Assembly (NCBI RefSeq): GCF_026712205.1
Contig: NZ_JAPPUW010000019.1
Span: 1 to 64,000 of the forward strand
Length of the DNA stretch: 64,000 nucleotides
Direction: 5' to 3'
Origin: Pelomonas aquatica
Lineage (GTDB): Bacteria; Pseudomonadota; Gammaproteobacteria; Burkholderiales; Burkholderiaceae_C
In this document: in pieces, positions 8,663 through 17,327 of the stretch
How the letters are laid out: the number at the start of each line of letters is the position of its first letter
How positions within the stretch are numbered: position 1 is the stretch's first letter
Notes under the pieces: model-generated
The model's database searches: none
Told to the model about the DNA's origin: nothing
The model's input: only the letters and a program-made list of their open reading frames with translations
Program-made: the position numbers and the translations under genes

Positions 8663-9475
8663 ATGAGTTCCCAAGTGATTGCCTTCATCGGCGGCGGCAA
8701 CATGGCCAGCGCCATCATCGGCGGCCTGCTGCGGGCCGGCCTGGCACCCGCGCAGCTGCACGTCGTCGAGCCGCATGCACCGCAGCGCGACAAGCTGCGG
8801 GCCGAGTTCGGCCTGCAGGCGCTGGCCGCGGGCGACGCCAGCTTGGGGCGTGCCGGCACCGTGGTCTGGGCCGTCAAGCCCCAGCTCTTTGCCGAGGCGG
8901 CCGCGCCGCTGCGGGCCTGGGTGGGCGGCGCGCTGCAGCTGTCGGTGATGGCCGGCATCCCTTCCGCCTCGATCGCGCGGGCCAGCGGCAGCGAGCGCGT
9001 CGTGCGCAGCATGCCCAACACGCCGGCGCTGATCGGCCAGGGCATTGCCGGGCTGTATGCGCGGCCGGCGGTGTCGGCCGAGGAGCGCGCCACCATTGAG
9101 GGCCTGCTGGCGCCGACCGGCCAGACGCTGTGGGTGGAGCGCGAAGAGGACCTCGACGCGGTCACCGCGCTGTCGGGTTCGGGTCCGGCCTATTTCTTCT
9201 TCTTCGTCGAGGCCATGATGGCCGCGGCCGTGGACATGGGCCTGACGGCCGAGCAGGGCCGGCGCCTCGCGCTGGCGACCTGCGCTGGCGCCGCGGCCCT
9301 GGGCCTGGCCTCCGACGAATCGCCGACGACGCTGCGCGAGCGCGTGACCAGCAAGGGCGGCACGACGCATGCGGCCATCACGGCCATGCAGGCGGATGCC
9401 GTCGACGCGGCCATCCGCCGCGCGGTGCTGGCCGCGCAGAAGCGTGCGGCGGAACTCGGTCGCGAGTTTGGCTGA
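8663..9475 (+). CDS. proC: Pyrroline-5-carboxylate reductase
   Basis: The enzyme catalyses the last step of proline synthesis, NAD(P)H-dependent reduction of pyrroline-5-carboxylate. The Rossmann motif FIGGGNMASAIIGGL is at residues 8-22. The catalytic and substrate region VTALSGSGPAYFFFFVEA lies near 168-185, and the C-terminal signature reads RERVTSKGGTTHAAI. The 270-residue length is normal for the family and all key segments are intact. The next gene, ubiC, begins with GTG directly after the proC stop, so translation is likely coupled although the pathways are unrelated. Confidence 0.95.
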   Translation: MSSQVIAFIGGGNMASAIIGGLLRAGLAPAQLHVVEPHAPQRDKLRAEFGLQALAAGDASLGRAGTVVWAVKPQLFAEAAAPLRAWVGGALQLSVMAGIPSASIARASGSERVVRSMPNTPALIGQGIAGLYARPAVSAEERATIEGLLAPTGQTLWVEREEDLDAVTALSGSGPAYFFFFVEAMMAAAVDMGLTAEQGRRLALATCAGAAALGLASDESPTTLRERVTSKGGTTHAAITAMQADAVDAAIRRAVLAAQKRAAELGREFG

Positions 9476-10018
9476 GTGGGCATTGCGACCAGAGACAGCC
9501 TGCGCGACTGGCTGCGCGCACCGGGCTCGCTGAGCCGCCGTCTGGCCAAGCTGGGCGCGCGCTTCGAGGTGCAGCTGCTGCGCCAGGGCGTCGCGCCCTT
9601 CCGGGCTCTGGAGCGGCTGGCCCTGGGCCTGCCGCCGCGTGGGCTGACGGTGGTGCGCGAGGTCATCCTGCGCGTCGACGGCGAGCCGCTGGTCTGGGCA
9701 CGCTCGGCCGTGCACCAGCGCGCGACGACCGGCCCCTGGCGCGCGCTGAAGGGCCTGGGCAGCCGGCCGCTGGCCCATCTGCTCTACGACGACTACCGCA
9801 TCCATCGCAGCGAGCTGCAGCCGCGCCGCCTGGCCCGCCAGGGCCACACGCGCCGGCACGCGGCGCGCCAGTGGCAGGCCGCCGTCGGCGCGCCGCTGCC
9901 GGCGCAGATGCAGTGGTCGCGCAACTCGGTGTTCAGCCGCGGCGGCGCGCAGCTGCGCGTGATGGAGCTGTTCGCTCCGGCCCTGGCCGGCCAACGCCCG
10001 GGGCGGCCGCGCCGCTAG
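9476..10018 (+). CDS. ubiC: Chorismate lyase
   Basis: This 180-residue protein would convert chorismate to 4-hydroxybenzoate and pyruvate, the first committed step of ubiquinone synthesis. Family features are SLRDWLRAPGSLSRRL near the N-terminus, a central REVILRVDGEPLVWARSAV strand pair, and GPWRALKGLGSRPLAHLLYDD. The product-site glutamate appears in the late VMELF segment. The start is GTG at 9476, abutting the TGA of proC with no gap. The partner enzyme UbiA is encoded about 5 kb downstream at 15196-16104. Confidence 0.88.
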   Translation: MGIATRDSLRDWLRAPGSLSRRLAKLGARFEVQLLRQGVAPFRALERLALGLPPRGLTVVREVILRVDGEPLVWARSAVHQRATTGPWRALKGLGSRPLAHLLYDDYRIHRSELQPRRLARQGHTRRHAARQWQAAVGAPLPAQMQWSRNSVFSRGGAQLRVMELFAPALAGQRPGRPRR

Positions 10019-10202
10019 CGGCGTCCCCCGCCCGATGGGTCCGTCGGCTGTCGCTGAGCTGACGCTGTGGGGATGGAAGTGTTTTTACGGAGTCATAAAT
10101 TCGCGACTCGACCATAAACGCTTCTAAACTCAACCGCACCAGAGGGGCGTTAGACGACCTGCCGCGCACCGCGACGGCGGGCGATAGAAGAAGGGGCAAA
10201 AC

Positions 10203-10751
10203 ATGAAGACCCGGGACGTGGTGATCTTCAGCGGCGAACGCTTTGTCGTGCCGCAGTGCATTCAACGGATCGACCATCTGTCGACACATGGCTGGCAGCT
10301 GCGCTACGGCGGCACCAAGCTCTACTCCGACCATAGCCAGGATGGCAGCGGCGCCCGCAAGGCGCTGGCACTGGCCACCAAGGAGCTGCTCAAGCGCATC
10401 GCGACGATGCCGGCGCCGTCCAGGCTGCGCCGCACGCCGAGCCGCAAGAAGCAGAGCGACCTGCCCTCGGGCATCTCCGGCCCCATCGTGCGCCAGCGCG
10501 CCGGCAGCCGGGTGCGCGACTGCAGCTTCGCCGTCACCTTGCCGCGCTTCGGCGAAACGCCGCTGGCGCGCAGCGTCTACATCGGCACCGAGAACACCTA
10601 CACGGTGGAGCGCTACCAGGAGGCGCTGGAGCGCGCCGTGGCGCTGCGCGAGAAGGCCGAGGTCGCCTACCAGCGCGCCGCGACCAAGGAGCGCCGCGCC
10701 CAGGCCGTGACGCTGAAGGCGCAGATGAGCGGGCTGCTCGGTAAAGGCTAG
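10203..10751 (+). CDS. Conserved hypothetical, possibly AP2-like basic protein
   Basis: The 182-residue product is basic, without signal peptide or membrane segments. The N-terminal part (VIFSGERFVVPQCIQRID, WQLRYGGTKLYSDH) and a C-terminal part (CSFAVTLPRFGETPLARSV, then YQEALERAVALREKAEVAYQ) are separated by an RRTPSRKKQ stretch. The W-x-(V/L)-x-YGG-x-K-x-(Y/F)-SD pattern followed by an alanine-rich helix recalls AP2-type DNA-binding folds, but the match is weak. It is preceded by 184 bases that are AT-richer than the surroundings (10078-10140) and probably hold its promoter. It is read alone; a repeat follows. Confidence 0.6.
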   Translation: MKTRDVVIFSGERFVVPQCIQRIDHLSTHGWQLRYGGTKLYSDHSQDGSGARKALALATKELLKRIATMPAPSRLRRTPSRKKQSDLPSGISGPIVRQRAGSRVRDCSFAVTLPRFGETPLARSVYIGTENTYTVERYQEALERAVALREKAEVAYQRAATKERRAQAVTLKAQMSGLLGKG

Positions 10752-10762
10752 CAGGGGTATTC

Positions 10763-11001
10763 CGGGCCGAGCGCCGGGCCTGCCATTGGCCGGAGGCCAA
10801 TGGCCTTCCGTAGGCACAAGCAGTCCGCAGGGACTGCCTGTGTCCGACTCCAGTTCCCAAGCCGGCCCGCCTGAGGCCGGACACGGCAAGTCCTGTGGAC
10901 TTGTCGTGCCTGCCGAAGAGCAGCGCGCGCCGTCGGCTGCGCGGTCTGCAAGACCGGCCGGACTCGCCCGCGTTCAGCGCGGCGAGACCAGACGAGGGGC
11001 T
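10763..11001. repeat. Mosaic palindromic repeat, copy 2 (direct orientation)
   Basis: The element runs from CGGGCCGAGCGCCGGGCC to GACGAGGGGCT and is a chain of hairpins: CCATTGGCC/GGCCAATGG, a GCAGTCC/GGACTGC pair, AAGTCC/GGACTT and GGTCTTGC-type arms. About 155 bases, from the left end to TGCCTGCCGAAG, are identical to the inverted copy at 13228-13447. The remaining part carries different small palindromes. It fills the gap between the hypothetical gene and the HPP-CBS gene and contains no gene. Confidence 0.85.
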
Positions 11002-11081
11002 CCATGAAACCCGTTTGAACCGGCAACGGCGCCGGTGGCGGACACAATCGGCGGCCTGGCCTTCCTGCCCTGCCGCCGCCC

Positions 11082-12233
11082 ATGCCCGACACCGCTGCCC
11101 CGTTGCCCGACCGCGTTCTCGCCTGGCTGAACGCGCTGCGGCCTGCGCCGCAGGCGGTCAATGCGCGCGAGCGGCTGCGTGTCGTGCTCGGCGCCGGCCT
11201 CGGCCTGCTGCTCGCGGGGCTGCTCAGCCATGCGGCGATGGCGCCGGGCCTGCCCTGGCTCGTCGCGCCGCTGGGCGCGAGCGCGGTGCTCATCTTCGGT
11301 GTGCCTGCCAGCCCGCTGGCCCAGCCCTGGGCCGTGGTGGGCGGCAACACGCTGTCGGCCCTGGTCGGCATCGCCTGCATGCAGTGGCTGCCGCTGCCGC
11401 CGCTGATGGTGGCAGCCGTCGCCGTGGCCCTGGCCATCGCCGTGATGTTCACGCTGCGCTGCCTGCACCCGCCCGGCGGCGCGGCCGGCCTGCTGATGGT
11501 GCTGACCGCGACGCACGACTGGCATTTCGCCTTCGTGCCCGTGGCGCTGAACTCGCTGCTGCTGGTGCTGGCCGGCATGGCCTACAACACGCTCACCGGC
11601 CGCCGCTACCCGCATGCCCAGCAGGCGCATGCGCCGCAGCCGCAGGGCGCCAGCGTCGCGCCGCCGCGCTTCGGCGATGCCGAGCTGGACGCCGTGCTGG
11701 CCCGCTACAACCAGGTGCTGGACGTGCCGCGCGACGACCTCGCCGACCTGCTGCACGAGGCCGAGCTGCTGAGCTACCGCAACCGCCTCGGCGGCCTGCG
11801 CTGCGCGGACATCATGTCCAGCCCCGTCATCAGCGTCGAGTTCGGCACGCCGCTGGCCGAGGCCTGGGCGCTGCTGCAGCAGCACGGCATCAAGGCCCTG
11901 CCGGTGGTGGACCGCGTGCAGCGCATCGTCGGCATCGTCACGCGGGCCGACTTCATGCGCGCCGCGGAGGCCGAGCAGCGCGAGGGCCTGGCCGGCCGGC
12001 TGCAGGCGCTGCTGCGGCCGTCGCCGGCCACGCACTCGACCAAGCCCGAGGTCGTCGGCCAGATCATGAGCCGCCAGGTGCGCGTGGCCAGCGCCGAGCG
12101 CGCCATCGCCGAGCTGGTGCCGCTGTTCTCCGACACCGGCCACCACCACATCCCCATCGTCGGCGAGCAGGCGCGGCTCGTCGGCATCCTCACGCAATCC
12201 GACCTCGTGAAGGCACTCAGCCATGGCCCGTGA
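11082..12233 (+). CDS. HPP-family membrane protein with tandem CBS domains
   Basis: The 383-residue protein has four or five membrane helices in the first 175 residues, including the family motif LHPPGGAAG from residue 128. After a linker come two CBS domains: about 235-300 (CADIMSSPVISVEFGTPL, KALPVVDRVQRIVGIVTRAD) and 318-380 (IMSRQVRVASAERAI, HHHIPIVGEQARLVGILTQS). HPP proteins with CBS domains are thought to be nitrite or other anion transporters controlled by adenine nucleotides. Only the fold is clear here. The last 11 bases overlap the start of the oxidoreductase gene, so the two are co-translated. Confidence 0.85.
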   Translation: MPDTAAPLPDRVLAWLNALRPAPQAVNARERLRVVLGAGLGLLLAGLLSHAAMAPGLPWLVAPLGASAVLIFGVPASPLAQPWAVVGGNTLSALVGIACMQWLPLPPLMVAAVAVALAIAVMFTLRCLHPPGGAAGLLMVLTATHDWHFAFVPVALNSLLLVLAGMAYNTLTGRRYPHAQQAHAPQPQGASVAPPRFGDAELDAVLARYNQVLDVPRDDLADLLHEAELLSYRNRLGGLRCADIMSSPVISVEFGTPLAEAWALLQQHGIKALPVVDRVQRIVGIVTRADFMRAAEAEQREGLAGRLQALLRPSPATHSTKPEVVGQIMSRQVRVASAERAIAELVPLFSDTGHHHIPIVGEQARLVGILTQSDLVKALSHGP

Positions 12234-13227
12234 CGATATCTTCCGCTGGGGCGTCATCGGCCCCGGCGGCATCGCCAACCGTTTTGCCGGCGCGCTGGCC
12301 GCCGTGCCGGGCGCGCACCTGGCTGCCGTGTTCGCGCGCGACGCGGCCAAGGGGCAGGCCTTTGCCGAGCAGTGGCGCCACGGCGGCGAGCCCGCCCGCG
12401 TGACGACGGACCTCGCCGAGCTGCTGGCCGACGCCACGGTGGACGCCGTCTACATCGCGACGCCGCATTCCCACCACGCCGAATACGTCCGCGCGGCCCT
12501 GCTCGCGGGCAAGCCGGTGCTGTGCGAGAAGCCCCTGGTCACGTCGCTGGACGAGGGCCAGGCCCTCGTGGACCTGGCGCGCGAGCGGCACGTCTTCCTG
12601 ATGGAGGCGCTGTGGACGCGCTTCCTGCCCGCCTACGAGCTGGCCGGCCGCTGGCTGCGCGAGGGCGCCATCGGCGAGCTGCGCGCGATGCAGTCGAGCT
12701 TCTGCTTCTCGGCGCGCTACGACCCGCAGCACCGCGCCTTCAACCCGGCGCTGGCCGGCGGCGCGCTGTGGGACATCGGCATCTACAACCTGGCCGTCAC
12801 GCGCTGGGTGTTGCAGCAGATGAACGACGGCGCCTGTCCCGAGCCGGTCGCGCTGGACGTGCAGGCCCAGCTGGCGCCGACCGGCGTCGACGCCGCCGTC
12901 CACGTGACGCTGCATTTCCCGGGCGGCGTGGTCTCGCAGTTCCGCTGCGGCTTCGACGCCCACTCGATGAATGCCTTCGAGGCGCTGGGCACCCAGGCGG
13001 CGCTGCGCTTCCCGACCGACTTCTGGCAGGCCGAGGCCGTCGAACTCGTCGTGCGCAAGGCGCCGATGCAGCGCGAGGCGGCGCCCTTCGTCGCCAACGG
13101 CTTCGAGGGCGAGATCGCCGAGGCCCAGGCCTGCATCCGCGCCGGCCTGCCGGAGAGCCCGCGCATGCCCCACGCCGAAACTCTGGCCCTGCTGCGCTGG
13201 ATGGACGCGATCCGCGCCCGCTTTTGA
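12223..13227 (+). CDS. Gfo/Idh/MocA family NAD(P)-dependent oxidoreductase
   Basis: A 334-residue protein. The N-terminal Rossmann fold (residues 8-125) contains WGVIGPGGIANRFAGAL, the YIATPHSHHAEYV segment and the family signature CEKPLVTS around residue 105. The C-terminal alpha/beta domain contains GGALWDIGIYNL. It probably oxidises a sugar or cyclitol such as a dihydrodiol; the trans-1,2-dihydrobenzene-1,2-diol dehydrogenase-like branch is likely. The substrate is not deducible. It overlaps the HPP-CBS gene by 11 bases, and its stop is followed at once by the inverted repeat copy. Confidence 0.85.
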   Translation: MARDDIFRWGVIGPGGIANRFAGALAAVPGAHLAAVFARDAAKGQAFAEQWRHGGEPARVTTDLAELLADATVDAVYIATPHSHHAEYVRAALLAGKPVLCEKPLVTSLDEGQALVDLARERHVFLMEALWTRFLPAYELAGRWLREGAIGELRAMQSSFCFSARYDPQHRAFNPALAGGALWDIGIYNLAVTRWVLQQMNDGACPEPVALDVQAQLAPTGVDAAVHVTLHFPGGVVSQFRCGFDAHSMNAFEALGTQAALRFPTDFWQAEAVELVVRKAPMQREAAPFVANGFEGEIAEAQACIRAGLPESPRMPHAETLALLRWMDAIRARF

Positions 13228-13447
13228 AGCCCCTCGTCCAAGGTCTACCTTGGCCGGTCTTGCAGACCGCGCCGCGGCTTGCGCCGCAGCCCTTCGGCAG
13301 GCACGACAAGTCCACAGGACTTGCCGTGTCCGGCCTCAGGCGGGCCGGCTTGGGAACTGGAGTCGGACACAGGCAGTCCCTGCGGACTGCTTGTGCCTAC
13401 GGAAGGCCATTGGCCTCCGGCCAATGGCAGGCCCGGCGCTCGGCCCG
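13228..13447. repeat. Mosaic palindromic repeat, copy 3 (inverted orientation)
   Basis: This is the reverse complement of copy 2, with about 155 identical bases (roughly 13292-13447). Its proximal part has different small palindromes, for example CCAAGGTCTACCTTGG and GCGGCTTGCGCCGC. It starts on the base after the stop codon of the oxidoreductase gene. Together with copy 2 it brackets the two-gene unit as a pair of inverted repeats about 2.2 kb apart. It probably folds as terminator-like hairpins. It contains no gene. Confidence 0.85.
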
Positions 13448-13466
13448 CAGAATTCCGACACGAGCC

Positions 13467-15080
13467 CTAACGCGGCAGCAGCACGGCGTTGCTGCGCCCC
13501 GGATGTCGCCTGGGCAGCAGTGGCACGGCGCCTTCGCCGGTGGCCGTGCTCTGCGCATGCATGGTGGCAGCCGCGGCGCCCGGCAGGACCGGGCAGCTGC
13601 CCTTGTCCAGGTGGCCCAGGGCCGTCGCCAGCATGGCCTCGGACGGGTCGCCCAGCGCATGCGCGAAGTCGTCGCCGACGCTGCAGCCGTGCACGAAACG
13701 CTTGCCGGTGTCGGCGCCCGCCGTGGGCTCGAAGCCGTCGGCGTAGTCGCCGAAGCCCTTGTCGTTGACGCCGGCGAACTCGATCGGCAGATAGCTGACG
13801 CCGCAGTTGTCCCTGGCCGTGAAGCCATAGGGCTTGCCGCAGGTCTTGCCGCCCACCAGCACCACGTCGACATTGACGCCGCGCAGGCCGTTGATGAGGG
13901 TCTCGCTGGCCGAGCAGGTGCCCGACTGCGCCAGCACATAGACGCGCGTCAGGTTCAGCGCCGGCAGCGGCTGTGCGTTCGTGCAGTTGTTGCCGACGAG
14001 ATAGCAGGACTTGCTCTGGAAGGGCGTCGACGTGTTGTCGCCGCTGCGCCGCGCGTTGTAGGTCAGCGACTCGAAGTTGTGGCCGCTGGTGGCGACGGTG
14101 CCGGCGATCATCGTGGCCAGTTCGCTGGCAATGTAGAGATAGCCACCGCCGTTGTAGCGCAGGTCCAGCACCAGCTCGCGCAGGCCCTGGGCCTGGAAGC
14201 CCTGCATGGCCGTGATGAGCTGGGCCTCGGACGGCGCGATGTGGTCGTTGAAGACCAGATAGCCCGCCCGCGTGCCGGCCGGCGTCGTGACGATGCGGGC
14301 GATGGGCACGGGCGTCTTCGTGACGTTCGCGCTGGTCAGGCTGCGGTTGACCGTCGCGCCGTTGGCGCGCGTGAACACGAAGCTGTGCGGCGCGTTCAGC
14401 GCGCTGGGGAACAGGGCCGCGTTCAGCGCGTCCACGCCGGCCTGGTCGGCGGCATCGGCGCTGGTGCCGTCCACGCTGACGAGCTGGTCGCCGCGCATCA
14501 GGCCGGCCTGCTCGGCCGGGCTGCCCGGCTCGACGTAGGCGATGCGGATCTGCCGCGGCGGCGTCGTGTTCGTCAGCTTCCACTCGATGCCGTAGCCGGC
14601 CTCGACGGCGTCGGCGAACAGCGCGTTCCAGGACGCGGTCGAGATCGTGAAGCTGAAGCGGTCGCGCTTCCGGCCGCTGTCGGTCAGCTGCGTCGTCTTC
14701 AGCGCCTGGAAGTAGTTGTCCATCGCGACATAGGCGTCGCTGCCGCCGTAGGCCGCGCCGCTCGGGTCCACGGCGGGCACCTGATCGCGCCAGAGGTAAG
14801 CCTCGTCGAAATAGGCGCGCAGCCACTTCTTCTCGGTGTCCAGCGTGGACGTGCGCAGGTTGGCGGCGGCCAGCGTGTTGCTGGCGGCGCACTGCTGCGC
14901 GAAGCTCGACGAGGGGCCGGCCGGGCCGAACGAGGCGCTGCCCGAGGAAGAGCCGGACGACCCGGACGAGCCCGAGCTGCCGCCGAACATCGGCGTGCCG
15001 GCCGGGCCGCCGCCACCGCCGCAGCCGCCCAACACCAGGCCCAGGACCAACGCCGCAACGCCGCGGATCGGATTCGACAT
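13467..15080 (-). CDS. S41 family C-terminal processing-type peptidase lipoprotein
   Basis: I start at the ATG at 15080, preceded by GCAGGGAGTGATGCG. It yields 537 residues beginning with a lipoprotein signal (AALVLGLVLGGCGGGG). A serine/glycine low-complexity linker (GSSGSSGSSGSSSGS) follows. A PDZ-like domain carries YVEPGSPAEQAGLMRGDQLV. The S41 core has LRELVLDLRYNGGGYLYIA and the catalytic serine in QSGTCSASETLINGL. It would be an envelope serine protease anchored by lipid and exposed to the periplasm or cell surface. Substrates are unknown. An in-frame ATG 75 bases upstream at 15155 would place a polar stretch before the signal and is less likely. Six cysteines after the PDZ region suggest disulfides. 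Confidence 0.85.
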   Translation of the reverse strand: MSNPIRGVAALVLGLVLGGCGGGGGPAGTPMFGGSSGSSGSSGSSSGSASFGPAGPSSSFAQQCAASNTLAAANLRTSTLDTEKKWLRAYFDEAYLWRDQVPAVDPSGAAYGGSDAYVAMDNYFQALKTTQLTDSGRKRDRFSFTISTASWNALFADAVEAGYGIEWKLTNTTPPRQIRIAYVEPGSPAEQAGLMRGDQLVSVDGTSADAADQAGVDALNAALFPSALNAPHSFVFTRANGATVNRSLTSANVTKTPVPIARIVTTPAGTRAGYLVFNDHIAPSEAQLITAMQGFQAQGLRELVLDLRYNGGGYLYIASELATMIAGTVATSGHNFESLTYNARRSGDNTSTPFQSKSCYLVGNNCTNAQPLPALNLTRVYVLAQSGTCSASETLINGLRGVNVDVVLVGGKTCGKPYGFTARDNCGVSYLPIEFAGVNDKGFGDYADGFEPTAGADTGKRFVHGCSVGDDFAHALGDPSEAMLATALGHLDKGSCPVLPGAAAATMHAQSTATGEGAVPLLPRRHPGRSNAVLLPR

Positions 15081-15195
15081 CGCATCACTCCCTGCAAATT
15101 CGTTCATCGAAGGGCGGTCGCTGCCGCCTCGGGACGAATGTAATGGGAATTTCATGCGCCTCTGCTAAGGGCTCTGCGGCGCAGGCCCCTGGGCA

Positions 15196-16104
15196 TCAAT
15201 GGCGCAGCGCGAGGTCCAGCACCGTGCCGGCGAAGAGGGCGAAGCCCAGCCAGTGGTTGGCGCGGAAGGCGCGGAAACAGGGCTCGCGCTCGCGCCCGCG
15301 GATCAGCACGAAATGCCAGGCCGCCTGCGCCGCCGCCACGGCCACGCCGAGCAGGAACCAGCGCCCGAGGCCCAGCCGCAGGCTCAGCCAGGTCCACAGC
15401 CCGAGGTGGAGGGCGTAGAAGGCCATGATGCCCGCCACGTCGAAGCGGCCCAGCGCGACGGCCGAGGAGCGCACGCCGATCTGCAGGTCGTCGTCGCGGT
15501 CCACCATCGCGTATTCGGTGTCGTAGGCCAGCACCCAGAACAGATTGGCCACCAGCAGCGCCCAGGCCGACAGCGGCACCGAGCGCAGATTCCACTCCGT
15601 GCCGCCCAGCGCCGCCGCGAAGGCCATCGGGATGCCGAAGGAGAAGGCCACGCCGAGCACGGCCTGCGGCATGGCCAGCACGCGCTTGGCGAAGGGGTAG
15701 GCGATGGCCACGGCCAGCGCCGCGAAGCTCAGCACGATGGTGGGCGGGTTGGTCGTCAGCACCAGGCCGAAGGACAGCAGGGCCAGGGCCGCGCCGAGCC
15801 CCAGCGCCTCCTTCACCGACACGGCGCCCGTCGTCACCGGGCGCTGGGCGGTGCGTTTCACGTGGCGGTCGAAGTCGCGGTCGGCCACGTCGTTGACGCA
15901 GCAGCCCGCCGAACGCATCAGCACCGTGCCGAGGGTGAACACGGCCAGCAGATGCCAGCCGGGGAAGCCGTCCGCAGCGATCCACAGCGCCGACAGCGTC
16001 GGCCACAGCAGCAGCAGCCAGCCGGCGGGGCGGTCCCAGCGGATCAGCTGCAGATAGAGGGCCAGCCTGGACGGGGGCGTGGCGGTGGGGGAGGGAGAAG
16101 ACAT
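15196..16104 (-). CDS. ubiA: 4-hydroxybenzoate octaprenyltransferase
   Basis: A 302-residue inner-membrane prenyltransferase that attaches the polyprenyl tail to 4-hydroxybenzoate, the step after UbiC. Both aspartate-rich motifs are present: [22 protein letters not shown] (NDxxDxxxD) near residue 75 and [19 protein letters not shown] near 200. About eight hydrophobic helices are visible. The ATG at 16104 is the first start giving the usual length, although the ribosome binding site is weak. It lies upstream of the S41 peptidase gene on the same strand with a 115-base gap. It faces away from the NTF2-like gene. Confidence 0.93.
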   Translation of the reverse strand: MSSPSPTATPPSRLALYLQLIRWDRPAGWLLLLWPTLSALWIAADGFPGWHLLAVFTLGTVLMRSAGCCVNDVADRDFDRHVKRTAQRPVTTGAVSVKEALGLGAALALLSFGLVLTTNPPTIVLSFAALAVAIAYPFAKRVLAMPQAVLGVAFSFGIPMAFAAALGGTEWNLRSVPLSAWALLVANLFWVLAYDTEYAMVDRDDDLQIGVRSSAVALGRFDVAGIMAFYALHLGLWTWLSLRLGLGRWFLLGVAVAAAQAAWHFVLIRGREREPCFRAFRANHWLGFALFAGTVLDLALRH

Positions 16105-16177
16105 GCGGGCATTTTCACGCCGCCCGGCGGGCGCTTTGTTGGCATAGTCGGCGCAGGCCCACCCCGACCCGCCCGCC

Positions 16178-16552
16178 ATGAGCCTGTCGACCCGCGACCT
16201 CGTCCTCCGCCACTGGCAGCTCGCCAACGCGCACGACTGGGTCGCGTTCGCCCGGCTGCTGCACCCCGCCCTGGTCTACGAGGCGCCGCAGAGCCGCGAG
16301 CGCATCCGCGGCGCGCTGGGCTATGTGGACTACTATGCCACCTGGCCCCAGCCCTGGCGGGTCGAGGTGCAGAAGTGCATCGCCGACGACGCCGGCGCGA
16401 TGACCCGCATCGACTTCGTCAGCAGCGCACCGACGATGACGGGGCTGACGATCTTCGACATCCAGGACGGCCTGATCGCGCGCGTGACCGACTACTGGCC
16501 CGACCCCTACGAGCCGGGGCCGCGGGCGTCGGTGCACGTCGAGCGCTACTGA
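16178..16552 (+). CDS. NTF2-like (SnoaL-type) protein
   Basis: The 124-residue protein shows the cone-shaped NTF2 fold pattern: an N-terminal helix ([19 protein letters not shown]), then [26 protein letters not shown] and a final beta hairpin [20 protein letters not shown]. Such proteins may be isomerases, hydratases or ligand binders. No catalytic assignment is possible. It is divergent from ubiA and is followed 61 bases later by a GST gene on the same strand. Confidence 0.75.
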   Translation: MSLSTRDLVLRHWQLANAHDWVAFARLLHPALVYEAPQSRERIRGALGYVDYYATWPQPWRVEVQKCIADDAGAMTRIDFVSSAPTMTGLTIFDIQDGLIARVTDYWPDPYEPGPRASVHVERY

Positions 16553-16613
16553 AACGGCTTGCGTAGACCCCATGCGCCGCAGGCCATGGCAGCGGCGCCT
16601 ACAGTCGCCCGCC

Positions 16614-17327
16614 ATGACAGACCTCAGCGCCTTCCCCATCACGAAGAAGTGGCCCGCCGCCCACCCGGACCGCCTGCAGCTCTACTCCCTGCCCACGCCC
16701 AACGGCGTGAAGGTGAGCATCATGCTGGAGGAGACCGGCCTGGCCTACGAGCCCCATCTCGTCAGCTTCGACGGCAACGACCAGCTCAGCCCCGAGTTCC
16801 TGTCGCTGAACCCGAACAACAAGATCCCGGCCATCATCGATCCCGACGGCCCGGGCGGCGCGCCGCTGCCGCTGTTCGAGAGCGGCGCCATCCTGGTCTA
16901 CCTGGCCGACAAGACCGGCCGGCTGCTGCCTTCACTTGAGCAAGACCCGGCGCGGCGCTACGCGGCGCTGCAGTGGCTGATGTTCCAGATGGGTGGCATC
17001 GGGCCGATGTTCGGCCAGGTCGGCTTCTTCCACAAATTCGCCGGCAAGGACTTCCAGGACAAGCGCCCGCGCGACCGCTACGCGGCCGAGGCGCGCCGGC
17101 TGCTCGCCGTGCTGGATGCGCAGCTGAAGGGCAAGGCCTGGCTGCTGGGCGACGAGTACGGCATCGCCGACATCGCCACCTTTCCCTGGGTCAACAACCT
17201 GATCGGCTTCTACGGCGCCGGCGAGCTGGTCGGTTATGCCGGCTTCCGCGAGGTCGACCGCGTGCTGCAGGCCTTCCTTGCGCGGCCGGCCGTGCAGCGC
17301 GGGCTCAGGATTCCGGCGCGGGGCTAG
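16614..17327 (+). CDS. Nu-class glutathione S-transferase (YfcG/YghU-like)
   Basis: A 237-residue protein with a thioredoxin-like N-terminal domain containing YSLPTPNGVKVSIMLEE, the SLNPNNKIPAIIDPDGPGG segment and LFESGAILVYLADKTGRLLP. A helical C-terminal domain has LQWLMFQMGGIGPMFGQVG. These match the nu-class enzymes YfcG and YghU, which use bound glutathione and act mainly as disulfide-bond reductases rather than classic transferases. The ATG at 16614 is preferred to one 42 bases upstream, because the latter only adds an arginine-rich leader. The last 23 bases overlap the convergent DUF2145 gene. Confidence 0.88.
   Translation: MTDLSAFPITKKWPAAHPDRLQLYSLPTPNGVKVSIMLEETGLAYEPHLVSFDGNDQLSPEFLSLNPNNKIPAIIDPDGPGGAPLPLFESGAILVYLADKTGRLLPSLEQDPARRYAALQWLMFQMGGIGPMFGQVGFFHKFAGKDFQDKRPRDRYAAEARRLLAVLDAQLKGKAWLLGDEYGIADIATFPWVNNLIGFYGAGELVGYAGFREVDRVLQAFLARPAVQRGLRIPARG

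Noticed and set aside
10763-11001. Tandem hairpins as a possible CRISPR array
   Set aside because: The units are palindromes of different sequence and spacing; no regular direct repeats or cas genes.
13336-14892. Long open frame overlapping the S41 peptidase gene in another frame
   Set aside because: Arginine/alanine-rich shadow of a high-GC gene; the S41 frame has the motifs, signal peptide and ribosome binding site.
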